Source: an uncultured Clostridia bacterium (lineage in GTDB: Bacteria; Bacillota; Clostridia; Christensenellales; Borkfalkiaceae). From it: 64,000 nucleotides of DNA. The stretch is from positions 17,824 through 81,823 of the forward strand of contig CANRAD010000009.1 of NCBI GenBank assembly GCA_947628505.1, in the 5' to 3' direction. The notes below the pieces were generated by a model. The model was not told the DNA's origin. It searched no databases and was given only the letters and a program-made list of their open reading frames with translations. This document shows positions 16,192 through 23,408 of the stretch, piece after piece. Every line of letters starts with the position of its first letter. The stretch's first letter is position 1. A program made the translations under genes and the position numbers.

Positions 16192-16919
16192 GCGAGAGAA
16201 AAAGATTTTTTACCGAAAATTTGAATTATCCCGAAAATACGGAAGCCGTTTTGAGCGGCGAAGAGTTCGTTCACGCCGTAACCGTTCTGAGGGTTGAGCA
16301 GGGCTCCGAGATAGTTCTGCTCGACGGGAGCGGCAAAGAGTATTCGGCGATAGTCGCGGCCATGGGCAAAAACAGTCTTACGGCGCACATTCTGGGCGTG
16401 CAAGACGGCGACAGAGAGCCTTCGGCGGATATTTATCTGCTCTGCGGATTTCTCAAAAACGCCGATAAAAACGAATTTACAGTGCAAAAGGCCGTGGAAC
16501 TCGGGGCGGGCAGAATAGCGTTTTTCGCTTCCCGCTATTCTTCGGCGTACATGAACGAAAACAAACTCGCGCGGCTCAATAAGATTTCGCGCGAGGCGGC
16601 AAAGCAGTGTCTGCGCTCGAAAGCCCCCGAAGTGGAATATTTTTCAACGCTCGGAGAGGCCTTGAAAAGCGCGGCGGACTATGAGAACAAAATTATCGCG
16701 TGCGAATTTTTGAAGAATTCGCACGCCGACATAAACGGCATAAGCGGTTCTGCGGCTTTGGTTGTGGGAAGCGAGGGCGGTTTCTCGGAAGAAGAGCTCC
16801 GCCTTGCGGAAAGCCTCGGCTTTTCGGGTATTACTCTCGGAAAAAGGATTTTGAGAGCGGAAACGGCGGCAATAGTCGTCTGCGCTCTCGCCGCAAACGC
16901 TCTGGGGGAACTCGGATGA
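16188..16919 (+). CDS. rsmE: 16S rRNA m3U1498 methyltransferase RsmE
   Basis: The 243-residue SPOUT-family protein has an N-terminal PUA-like domain (RKRFFTENLNYPENTEAVLSG onward is split by a turn) and a C-terminal knot. VVGSEGGFSEEELRLAESLG (about 191-210) and LGKRILRAETAAI (about 215-227) are the diagnostic SAM-binding knot motifs. It methylates U1498 of 16S rRNA. I chose ATG 16188, which overlaps the prmA stop, rather than earlier in-frame codons within prmA. Length is typical. Confidence 0.93.
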   Translation: MSERKRFFTENLNYPENTEAVLSGEEFVHAVTVLRVEQGSEIVLLDGSGKEYSAIVAAMGKNSLTAHILGVQDGDREPSADIYLLCGFLKNADKNEFTVQKAVELGAGRIAFFASRYSSAYMNENKLARLNKISREAAKQCLRSKAPEVEYFSTLGEALKSAADYENKIIACEFLKNSHADINGISGSAALVVGSEGGFSEEELRLAESLGFSGITLGKRILRAETAAIVVCALAANALGELG

Positions 16920-18136
16920 AGGCCGTCGTATTCACGCTCGGCTGTAAAGTGAACGAGGTCGAGAGCGCTTCCGTCGTCGCGGCATTGGAAAACGCGGGCA
17001 TGGAAGTTTACGATAAACTGTGCGAAGCGGATATCTACGTTCTGAACACGTGCGCGGTAACCCGCGAGGCGGAGAGGAAGAGCCGCCAGCTCGTCGCCCG
17101 CGCGCGCAAATTCAATCCTTCGGCGCCCATATATGTATGCGGTTGCGCTTGCGAAAAAGATAAGAACAGCTTTTTGAACAAGGGCGTGAAATTCGTCTGC
17201 GGCGCGCGCGACAAGGAGAAAATACTCTCCGCGATATCCGCCGATTTTTCGTGTCCCTTCGACGGGCTTCCCTATCCCAGACAGCTCAAAACGCGCGCGT
17301 TCGTGAAAATTCAGGACGGCTGCAATAATTTCTGTTCGTACTGCGTGATTCCGTATTTGCGCGGCCGCGAGCGTTCGCGCCCCGTTTCGGATATTCTGCG
17401 GGAAATTTCGGCCGTCGACTGCCCGGAAATAGTGCTCAACGGCATAAACATCTCCTCTTACAACGACGACGGCAGAGGGCTCAAAGATTTGCTCGCCGCG
17501 CTTGCGGACGAGGATAAGCGAATTCGCCTCGGCTCGTTGGAGTGTTCTGTGATAACTGAGGAATTTCTCGCCGCGGCCCGTCGGCTCAAAAATTTCGCGC
17601 CGCAGTTTCATCTGTCTTTGCAGAGCGGTTCCACGGCCGTTCTTAAAGCCATGAACAGACGTTACACCCGCGAACAGTATCTCGGAAAATGCGATTTGAT
17701 ATATTCGTATTTCCCGTCGGCCGCCATAACCACCGACATAATCTGCGGCTTTCCGTCGGAAACGGAGGAAGACTTCGGACAGAGTCTTTCGATGATAGAA
17801 GAGGCCGGATTTGCGCGAGTGCACGCCTTTTCGTTCTCGCCTCGCGAGGGAACGGCGGCTTTTGCGATGAAAAATCTGCCCGAAGACGTCAAATCGTCGA
17901 GACTTAAAAGGTTGCTTGCGGCGGCCGACCGTGCGGAAAAGAAATATATATCCGCATTTTTGGGCAAAACGCTCTCGTTTATCGCCGAAGAAGAGAAAGA
18001 CGGCCACACCGTCGGATATACGGGCAACTACATAAAAATTTACGCGCCCGCGGCAATCGAAAAGGGCGTCGGGTATAATGTGAAACTGACGGAAGCGTAT
18101 GCCGACGGCGCGCTTGCCGAAATTATAAGGAGTTGA
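16916..18136 (+). CDS. mtaB: tRNA t6A37 methylthiotransferase MtaB
   Basis: The 406-residue radical SAM methylthiotransferase has an N-terminal UPF0004 domain starting VVFTLGCKVNEVES, the MtaB form, with additional cluster Cys at NTCAV and CGCAC. The radical SAM motif is CNNFCSYCVIPYLRG (about 137-151) and a C-terminal TRAM-like domain follows. It converts t6A to ms2t6A at position 37 of ANN-decoding tRNAs. GCKVN rather than GCQMN favours MtaB over MiaB. ATG 16916 overlaps the rsmE stop (ATGA). Confidence 0.92.
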   Translation: MKAVVFTLGCKVNEVESASVVAALENAGMEVYDKLCEADIYVLNTCAVTREAERKSRQLVARARKFNPSAPIYVCGCACEKDKNSFLNKGVKFVCGARDKEKILSAISADFSCPFDGLPYPRQLKTRAFVKIQDGCNNFCSYCVIPYLRGRERSRPVSDILREISAVDCPEIVLNGINISSYNDDGRGLKDLLAALADEDKRIRLGSLECSVITEEFLAAARRLKNFAPQFHLSLQSGSTAVLKAMNRRYTREQYLGKCDLIYSYFPSAAITTDIICGFPSETEEDFGQSLSMIEEAGFARVHAFSFSPREGTAAFAMKNLPEDVKSSRLKRLLAAADRAEKKYISAFLGKTLSFIAEEEKDGHTVGYTGNYIKIYAPAAIEKGVGYNVKLTEAYADGALAEIIRS

Positions 18137-18140
18137 AAAA

Positions 18141-18479
18141 ATGCTTGATAAAGACTGTATTTTCTGCAAAATAATCCGCGGCGAAATTCCCGCGGAAAAA
18201 GTGTACGAGGACGACGACGCGATAGTGTTCAAGGATATCGAGCCCAAGGCTGCGGTTCACCTTCTCGCCGTTCCCAAAACGCATTTCGCGCTTTTGTCGG
18301 AAGCGGGGAAAGAGGGAAAAACCGCCATCGCGCGCATGCTGGAAAAAATTCCCGATATAGCCTTGCAAAACGGCTGTTCGGAAGGCTATCGCCTCGTGAT
18401 AAATCAGGGCGAAGCGGCCGGTCAGACGGTTCGCCACCTTCACGTGCACATTCTCGGCGGAGAAAAACTCGGTTGGTGA
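18141..18479 (+). CDS. HIT-family nucleotide hydrolase (HinT-like)
   Basis: The 112-residue protein opens with CIFCKIIRGEIPAEKVYEDD (5-24), with two Cys of the usual zinc site, and ends with HLHVHILGGEKLGW, containing the His-x-His-x-His catalytic triad. These are the hallmarks of HinT-type purine nucleoside phosphoramidases. It begins 4 nt after mtaB with AAGGAG just upstream, so it is probably in the prmA operon. Its physiological substrate is uncertain in most bacteria. Confidence 0.9.
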   Translation: MLDKDCIFCKIIRGEIPAEKVYEDDDAIVFKDIEPKAAVHLLAVPKTHFALLSEAGKEGKTAIARMLEKIPDIALQNGCSEGYRLVINQGEAAGQTVRHLHVHILGGEKLGW

Positions 18480-18487
18480 GGTAAAAT

Positions 18488-19315
18488 ATGATATATACCG
18501 TAAAAAACGAATATCTTTCCGTCTCCGTCGATTCGTGCGGAGGCTGCATGACTTCCTTAATATATCTGCCTACGGGCGAGGAGAGGCTGTGGCAGGGCGG
18601 TGAAGCGTGGAAGAGCAGAGACGTCGTCATTTTTCCCGTCATAGGCCATGCGGGGAATTACGAAGCCCTCGGCAAAACCTATTCTCCCAAGTCGCACGGC
18701 GTGGCGAGACACGCCGAATTTGCGCTCGCCGACGTCGCTTCCGACAGAATAACGCTCGCCCTTTCCGCCAACGACGTAACGAGAGAGACCTATCCCTACG
18801 ATTTCGACTTTGCAATAACGTACAAACTTTCCCAAAAGACGTTGGAGATAACCTACTTCGTGCGCTCGCAAAAGGGCGTAATTCCCTTCTACGTGGGCGG
18901 ACATCCGGGGATGAAAGCTCCCGGAGGAGAGGCGTACATAGAGTTCGAGAACGTCGAGAATCCGTTGATGTATCCCGTCGGCGAGGGGAGAGCGGTTGCG
19001 CTCGACAACATAAAGTCGTTCGTGGCGAACAAGGCGTTTTTCGCAGAATGTAAAACGTTGCAGCTCGGTTCGCTCACGGGCGGGGCGATTTACGCGACCA
19101 CCGGAGACGGTTACAGATACACGTATCTCTCCGATTGTCCGCTCTGGGCTTTCTGGTCTAACGAGGAGAGCGGGGATTACGTGTGCGTGGAACCGTGGTG
19201 GGGCATAAACGACTATCCCGCCGCGCCGCGCGAGATAACGTTGAAGCCGTTCATGAATTTCGCCGACGAGATGGGCAAATCTTTCTCTTACAGTCTTACG
19301 GTTGAAAAAATCTGA
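18488..19315 (+). CDS. Aldose 1-epimerase-family protein (LacX-like)
   Basis: The 275-residue beta-sandwich protein begins TVKNEYLSVSVDSCGGCMTSLI and has SHGVARHAEFAL (about 61-72), with the His that aligns with the catalytic site. FYVGGHPGM (about 136-144) supplies the second His, and CVEPWWGIND (about 237-246) carries the catalytic Glu region. This is the LacX-type subgroup of galactose mutarotase-like proteins. It interconverts sugar anomers; the sugar is not known. It lies 8 nt after the HIT gene and is the last gene before a strong terminator. Confidence 0.85.
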   Translation: MIYTVKNEYLSVSVDSCGGCMTSLIYLPTGEERLWQGGEAWKSRDVVIFPVIGHAGNYEALGKTYSPKSHGVARHAEFALADVASDRITLALSANDVTRETYPYDFDFAITYKLSQKTLEITYFVRSQKGVIPFYVGGHPGMKAPGGEAYIEFENVENPLMYPVGEGRAVALDNIKSFVANKAFFAECKTLQLGSLTGGAIYATTGDGYRYTYLSDCPLWAFWSNEESGDYVCVEPWWGINDYPAAPREITLKPFMNFADEMGKSFSYSLTVEKI

Positions 19316-19341
19316 ATATATATGCGCAAATTGCATTAAAA

Positions 19342-19373
19342 AACCGCCGCGGTTTTGCCGCGGCGGTTTTTTT
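19342..19373. terminator. Bidirectional terminator
   Basis: AACCGCCGCGG (19342-19352) and CCGCGGCGGTT (19358-19368) form a perfect 11-bp stem followed by T7. On the other strand the stem is followed by T-rich sequence too. It sits between convergent genes. Confidence 0.88.
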
Positions 19374-20289
19374 AAGACGAGGCGATTTTTTTCGCCACGC
19401 GCTTTACTCTTTCCGCAAGACTCTGCGGCGCAAGCACTTTTACCGCTCCGCCGTAGCTTAAAATCTTTCTCACGAGTTCACCGTCGTCGGGGAGGGTTAC
19501 CTCGGCGACGAATCCATCGCCGCGCGGCTCTATGTTGTCTATCCCCAGCCATTCCTCAGCGTCCGCAAGGGAGGCCTTTTCTATGGAGAGCGTAACGGGC
19601 ACGAGTTTCTCCCTCGCATACGAAAAATCGAGGGGAATGTCCTCCCTTTTTACGTCGCGCTTGGTGAAAATCTCTCCCGTGAAGCTCGCCTTTTTTATTC
19701 TGCCTATTTTGAAAGTTCTGAACTCCTGCTTAGTGTGGCAGAAGGCGTAGACATACCAGACGTTCTGCTTGAATACGAGCACGTGCGGCTCGATAATCCT
19801 CACGGAATGTTCGCCCTCGCGGGATACGTAATCGACGGCAAGACACCGGCATTCGTTGACGGCTTGTTCGCACACCCGCATCTTTTCGGAGAACTTGTCC
19901 GCGTCTCCCCAGATTCCGCCGTCCACGATTATATTCCCGCAGACGGAGAGTTCCTTTCTTTCGCTTTTGAATTTGCTTTCGAGCTTTTCGCGCGCGGACG
20001 CGGCGTCCTCGCCGCCCACCTGACTTTCGAAGAGCGCGAGGGCGTTTACGGCCGCGGCATATTCCCCGCGGGTAAAATATCCCGACGGCAGACGGAACGT
20101 GTCCGCAATCGAAATCCCTCCGTATCGCCCGCGCTCCACGTCCACGGGCACGCCGCATACGTTCAGCTCTTCAACGTATCTGTATACGCTCCTTACCGAG
20201 ATATCGTATCTCTCGGCTATTTCGCGCGCCGTAAGTTTGCGCTTGGACAGAAGTTGCGTCATGATTTTCAGCATTATTTGATATTTCAT
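19372..20289 (-). CDS. WYL-domain transcriptional regulator (YafY-type)
   Basis: The 305-residue protein has an N-terminal winged HTH of the HTH_11 type (about 8-60, LTAREIAERYDISVRSVYRYVEEL) and a WYL ligand-binding domain (about 140-215, containing VKQNVWYVYAFCHTKQEFRTFKIGRI in pieces). A WCX extension follows (about 225-300). Such proteins sense a small ligand or nucleic acid through the WYL pocket. A 15-bp palindrome, TGACA-N5-TGTCA, at 20374-20388 lies 85 nt upstream, between this gene and the divergent small gene at 20434. It is a likely operator for both. Confidence 0.88.
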   Translation of the reverse strand: MKYQIMLKIMTQLLSKRKLTAREIAERYDISVRSVYRYVEELNVCGVPVDVERGRYGGISIADTFRLPSGYFTRGEYAAAVNALALFESQVGGEDAASAREKLESKFKSERKELSVCGNIIVDGGIWGDADKFSEKMRVCEQAVNECRCLAVDYVSREGEHSVRIIEPHVLVFKQNVWYVYAFCHTKQEFRTFKIGRIKKASFTGEIFTKRDVKREDIPLDFSYAREKLVPVTLSIEKASLADAEEWLGIDNIEPRGDGFVAEVTLPDDGELVRKILSYGGAVKVLAPQSLAERVKRVAKKIASS

Positions 20290-20373
20290 TATTTTTTACC
20301 GCTCCGAATAGTCCCGTCTTTTGCCGCATACAATAAACCGCGGCAAAAATTTCTTAAAAAATTTTATCATATA

Positions 20374-20388
20374 TGACAGTATTTGTCA
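20374..20388. promoter_or_regulatory. Candidate operator of the WYL regulator
   Basis: TGACA (20374-20378), five bases (GTATT), TGTCA (20384-20388): a perfect inverted repeat in the 144-bp divergent gap. It is followed by TATAAA at 20398-20403, a possible -10 for the plus-strand gene. Confidence 0.5.
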
Positions 20389-20433
20389 ACAAATATGTAT
20401 AAAATCAAAGGCGAAAACAAGGAGGAGAGGAAA

Positions 20434-20631
20434 ATGACTTTCACCGCATACATTCAGAGACAGAAAAACATAATAAGAAGCCGGCACGAGGGCGAAATGC
20501 TGCTCGTGGAAAAGGGCGAAATCATAAACATTACAAACAGCGAGTTGCTGTTAAACGAGCTTGATTCGTTGAAAGGTCTGAACAAGCGCGAGAGGTGCGA
20601 ATACGCGAAGAGAAGAGCATACGCCAACTGA
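20434..20631 (+). CDS. Small basic protein, function unknown
   Basis: A 65-residue protein (MTFTAYIQRQKNIIRSRHEG...) with about one third charged residues. The C-terminal half reads LNELDSLKGLNKRERCEYAKRRAYAN. It has no membrane segment and no motif I recognise. The start is firm because GGAGGAGAGG lies 4-13 nt upstream, one of the strongest ribosome sites in the window. It is divergent from the WYL regulator and shares its operator region, so it may be its target. High predicted translation suggests a real, abundant small protein. Confidence 0.7.
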   Translation: MTFTAYIQRQKNIIRSRHEGEMLLVEKGEIINITNSELLLNELDSLKGLNKRERCEYAKRRAYAN

Positions 20632-20635
20632 AAAA

Positions 20636-20715
20636 GCGGCGGGTTTGAAGCCCGCCGCCGCATGTGCTCCGCGCGTGCGCGGAGTTATTACGCCGGAGTT
20701 TTCTCCGGCTTTTTT
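20636..20715. terminator. Triple hairpin terminator region
   Basis: Three successive stems fill this 80-nt stretch. GGCGGG/GCCCGCC lies at 20638-20657, CTCCGCG/CGCGGAG at about 20667-20684, and GCCGGAG (20692-20698) with CTCCGGC (20703-20709) is followed by T6. The last is a good plus-strand terminator. The group separates the small gene from the convergent ABC operon. Confidence 0.75.
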
Positions 20716-20718
20716 AAG

Positions 20719-21522
20719 TCAATCGTTGTTCTTTACGACTTTTTTCTCTATGAACGCCACGATTGCGTACATTCCTCCGGCGAGTATGCACAAGAGGAAA
20801 GTTGCCGCCATGACAAGGTCGAGTTTGAACACTTGCCCGCCGTAAGATATCAGATTGCCGAGCCCCGCGTGGGAGACTATGTATTCTCCCATTATGGAGC
20901 CTATCCACGACAAGCCCACGGCGACTTTGAGGGTGTTTATGAGCGCGGGCGTCGAGGCGGGGATAACGAGTTTTATGAGCGTCGTCGCCTTGCTCGCGCC
21001 CATGGCCTTGACGAGCAGCAGCTTCGTCTTGTCTACGGCTATGAATCCGGCGAGCGTATTCATTATGCAGACTATAACCGAGACGAGCACTGTCATAAAG
21101 ATTATCGTTTCGTAGCCGGTGCCTATCCAGATTATGATAAGCGGGCCGAGCGCTATTTTGGGCAGAGCGTTCAGAACGACGATGTACGGTTCGAAAATTT
21201 TGCGCGCGGTTTCGCTCAGCCACAGCGCTATCGCCACGACGTATCCCAAAACCACCGCTATTGCGAATCCCGCCAGAGTTTCGGCGAGAGTTATGCCTAT
21301 ATCGTAGAACAGCGTGCCCTCGTTGTACAGGTCCGCGAGAGTGCGTATAACCCGCGAGGGGGAGCTGGTTATAAAGGGATCGACCACTTCGTAATAAGCT
21401 ATCAATTCCCATATTCCCAGCACGGCCGCGAGTATGAGAAAGCGCGAGAGATTGACCGCTATTCTGTTTTTCAAGAGTTTATTCAAATACGCGCGATGTT
21501 CGCGCGAGTAATTTTTTTTCAT
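20719..21522 (-). CDS. ABC importer permease (SsuC/ThiX/TauC type)
   Basis: The 267-residue protein has about six hydrophobic segments and the family's EAA loop, LIKLVIPASTPALINTLKVA (about 183-202), which contacts the ATPase. The N terminus has the typical FITSSPSRVIRTLADL. It belongs to the permeases of nitrate/sulfonate/taurine/pyrimidine-type importers. It is the last gene of a three-gene operon with the ATPase and the binding protein, 20 nt after the ATPase. The substrate cannot be read from the permease. Start ATG 21522. Confidence 0.88.
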   Translation of the reverse strand: MKKNYSREHRAYLNKLLKNRIAVNLSRFLILAAVLGIWELIAYYEVVDPFITSSPSRVIRTLADLYNEGTLFYDIGITLAETLAGFAIAVVLGYVVAIALWLSETARKIFEPYIVVLNALPKIALGPLIIIWIGTGYETIIFMTVLVSVIVCIMNTLAGFIAVDKTKLLLVKAMGASKATTLIKLVIPASTPALINTLKVAVGLSWIGSIMGEYIVSHAGLGNLISYGGQVFKLDLVMAATFLLCILAGGMYAIVAFIEKKVVKNND

Positions 21523-21542
21523 CTTTGGAACTGCCTTTTATT

Positions 21543-22265
21543 TCAGATACCGAGTTCTTTCCTCAGCACTTCGAAAGTGGAGGCGAACAAGGGGTTTTCC
21601 CGCCTTTCGCGGGGAGTTTTGCCGAAAGCTATCTCGTGTTCCGCCACGACTTTTGCCGGCCGCGCCGAAAGCACGACCACTTTGTCGGACAGAGCTATGG
21701 CCTCGGATATATCGTGAGTAACCAAAAGCGCGGTCTTTTTTTCGCTCTTTATTATCGATTGAACGTCGTCGCACACTTCGAGGCGCGTCTGGTAGTCGAG
21801 GGCCGAAAACGGCTCGTCGAGGAGCACTATTTCCGGTTCTGCCGCGAGCGTTCTTATGAGCGCCGCTCTCTGCCGCATTCCTCCCGAGAGCTGCGAAGGG
21901 CTCTTTTTGAGAAATTCGCCCAAACCGTATTTTGTCGCGAGCGCAAGCGCTTTTTTACGCATTTCCGGCGTATTGCGCTTTTTTATTTCCAGCGGAAGAA
22001 ATATGTTCTTTTCCACCGAACGCCATTCGAACAGCGCGTCTTTTTGCAACATATATCCGAATTCCGAGCTCTCGCAGACGATTTCGCCGGACGACGGGAC
22101 GATAAGTCCCGCCGCAAGCGAAAGTATCGTCGATTTGCCGCAACCCGACGGGCCTATTACGGAGACGAACTGTCCTTTATCGACCGAGAAGGTAAGCCCC
22201 TGAACGGCCGCCGTTTCTCCGGACCGCGTGTGATAAGTATAAGAGACGTTGCGAAAACCGAGCAT
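21543..22265 (-). CDS. ABC importer ATP-binding protein (SsuB/TauB type)
   Basis: The 240-residue ATPase has Walker A GPSGCGKST (about 38-46), signature LSGGMRQRAALIRTLA (about 124-139), Walker B EIVLLDEPFSALD (about 143-155) and the H loop LLVTHDISEA (about 179-188). It energises the adjacent SsuC-like permease. Its start codon touches the last base of the binding-protein gene, so translation is coupled. Standard length for the nitrate/sulfonate/taurine subfamily. Confidence 0.92.
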   Translation of the reverse strand: MLGFRNVSYTYHTRSGETAAVQGLTFSVDKGQFVSVIGPSGCGKSTILSLAAGLIVPSSGEIVCESSEFGYMLQKDALFEWRSVEKNIFLPLEIKKRNTPEMRKKALALATKYGLGEFLKKSPSQLSGGMRQRAALIRTLAAEPEIVLLDEPFSALDYQTRLEVCDDVQSIIKSEKKTALLVTHDISEAIALSDKVVVLSARPAKVVAEHEIAFGKTPRERRENPLFASTFEVLRKELGI

Positions 22266-23263
22266 TATGCGTATATTTCCTCGTAGACTTTATCTGCCGT
22301 TTCGGTGAGAACGAGCGAAGAGAAGGGTATTCTTTGTTCGAGCTCGCCGGCCGATTCGATAACCGTGAGAAGACGCTCGTAGGCGCTCTCTTTCATGGCC
22401 ATGTTTTTCACCCATGCGTCGATGCCCTTGTAGCTTTGGAGGGATTTTTCAACGCTCGATTGGGGCGTGCCGCGGAAGTATTTGGTTATATATCCGGCAA
22501 CCGTTTCCACATCGTTTTCGTCTATGAATTTCACGGCCTTGGTTATCGCCCGCAAAAGTCCTTCTATCTTTTTGGGATTGTTTTTGATATAGCTCTCTTT
22601 GGCCATAAAGCAGGTGTAGGGTATTTCGCCGGATTTCTGGCCTACGGAAGCGACGATATGTCCCTTGCCGGCCGCCTCGAAATCCGAAGCAGTAGGCTCG
22701 AACATTGTGCAGTAGTCGGAAATTCCGTTTTCGAACGCCGCCGTCATCATGTTGAAAGCCACGTCGTAATTCAAAGTGGCGGTTATTCCGTCGGTTTTGA
22801 GCACATATTCGAAAGTCATTGCGGGAACGCCGCCCTCTCTGCCAGCGAGAATACTCTTGCCTTGGAGATTGTTCCAGGAAAAATCGGGTTCTTCGTCTCT
22901 CGAAACGAGGAAACTGCCGTCGCGTTTGGTGAGTTGCCCGAACACTTTGGGCGCGTCCTTACTGCCGCCCACGGCCACGTAAAGCGCGGCTTCCGGTCCG
23001 CAGAATCCCACGTCCGCGCCGCCCGAGAGCACCGCCGCCATTGTGGCGTCCGCGCCGCCGCCGTTCGTCAGTTCTATTTTGAAACCCTCGTCCTCGAAAT
23101 ATCCCAGCGCGTCCGCGAGATACATGGGCGCGTAGAATACCGAATGGGTAACTTCGTTTATTCTTATGACGTTCTCGTCTTTGGTGTTGCAGGCCGCCGC
23201 GGAGAACGGTACGACGATCGCGCAGATCGCCGCGGCGATAAAGTAAATCAGCTTGTTTTTCAT
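22265..23263 (-). CDS. NMT1/SsuA-type substrate-binding lipoprotein
   Basis: The 332-residue protein has a lipoprotein signal (MKNKLIYFIAAAICAIVVPF, then SAAAC with the lipobox Cys at about 25). An NMT1/THI5-like fold follows: HSVFYAPMYLADALGYFEDEG (about 38-58) in two parts, then GGGADATMAAVLSGGADVGFCGPEAALY. It delivers substrate to the SsuC-type permease. The family imports HMP/thiamine precursors, riboflavin, taurine, sulfonates or nitrate. No TPP or FMN riboswitch is visible upstream, so vitamin uptake is not supported by the leader. Confidence 0.87.
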   Translation of the reverse strand: MKNKLIYFIAAAICAIVVPFSAAACNTKDENVIRINEVTHSVFYAPMYLADALGYFEDEGFKIELTNGGGADATMAAVLSGGADVGFCGPEAALYVAVGGSKDAPKVFGQLTKRDGSFLVSRDEEPDFSWNNLQGKSILAGREGGVPAMTFEYVLKTDGITATLNYDVAFNMMTAAFENGISDYCTMFEPTASDFEAAGKGHIVASVGQKSGEIPYTCFMAKESYIKNNPKKIEGLLRAITKAVKFIDENDVETVAGYITKYFRGTPQSSVEKSLQSYKGIDAWVKNMAMKESAYERLLTVIESAGELEQRIPFSSLVLTETADKVYEEIYA

Positions 23264-23316
23264 CTTAAGCTCCTCAAAAAAATTTAATAATACATACTAT
23301 GCTCCGCGGTTTGCGT

Positions 23317-23346
23317 TTGACAATTAACTTCGTTTTGTTTTATAAT
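23317..23346 (+). promoter_or_regulatory. valS promoter
   Basis: TTGACA (23317-23322), 18 nt and TATAAT (23341-23346). The leader of about 55 nt is too short for a T-box. The 145-bp gap is divergent with the ABC operon, whose own promoter is not clear. Confidence 0.75.
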
Positions 23347-23408
23347 AGCTCTGTATTTTATTTTTGACGCGCTTGCGCTCGCTCGTGCGCGCGTTCGGAG
23401 TTCGCATA

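Noticed and set aside
23347..23408. T-box leader for valS
   Set aside because: The leader is only about 55 nt and has no T-box sequence (TGGNACCGCG) or specifier stem.
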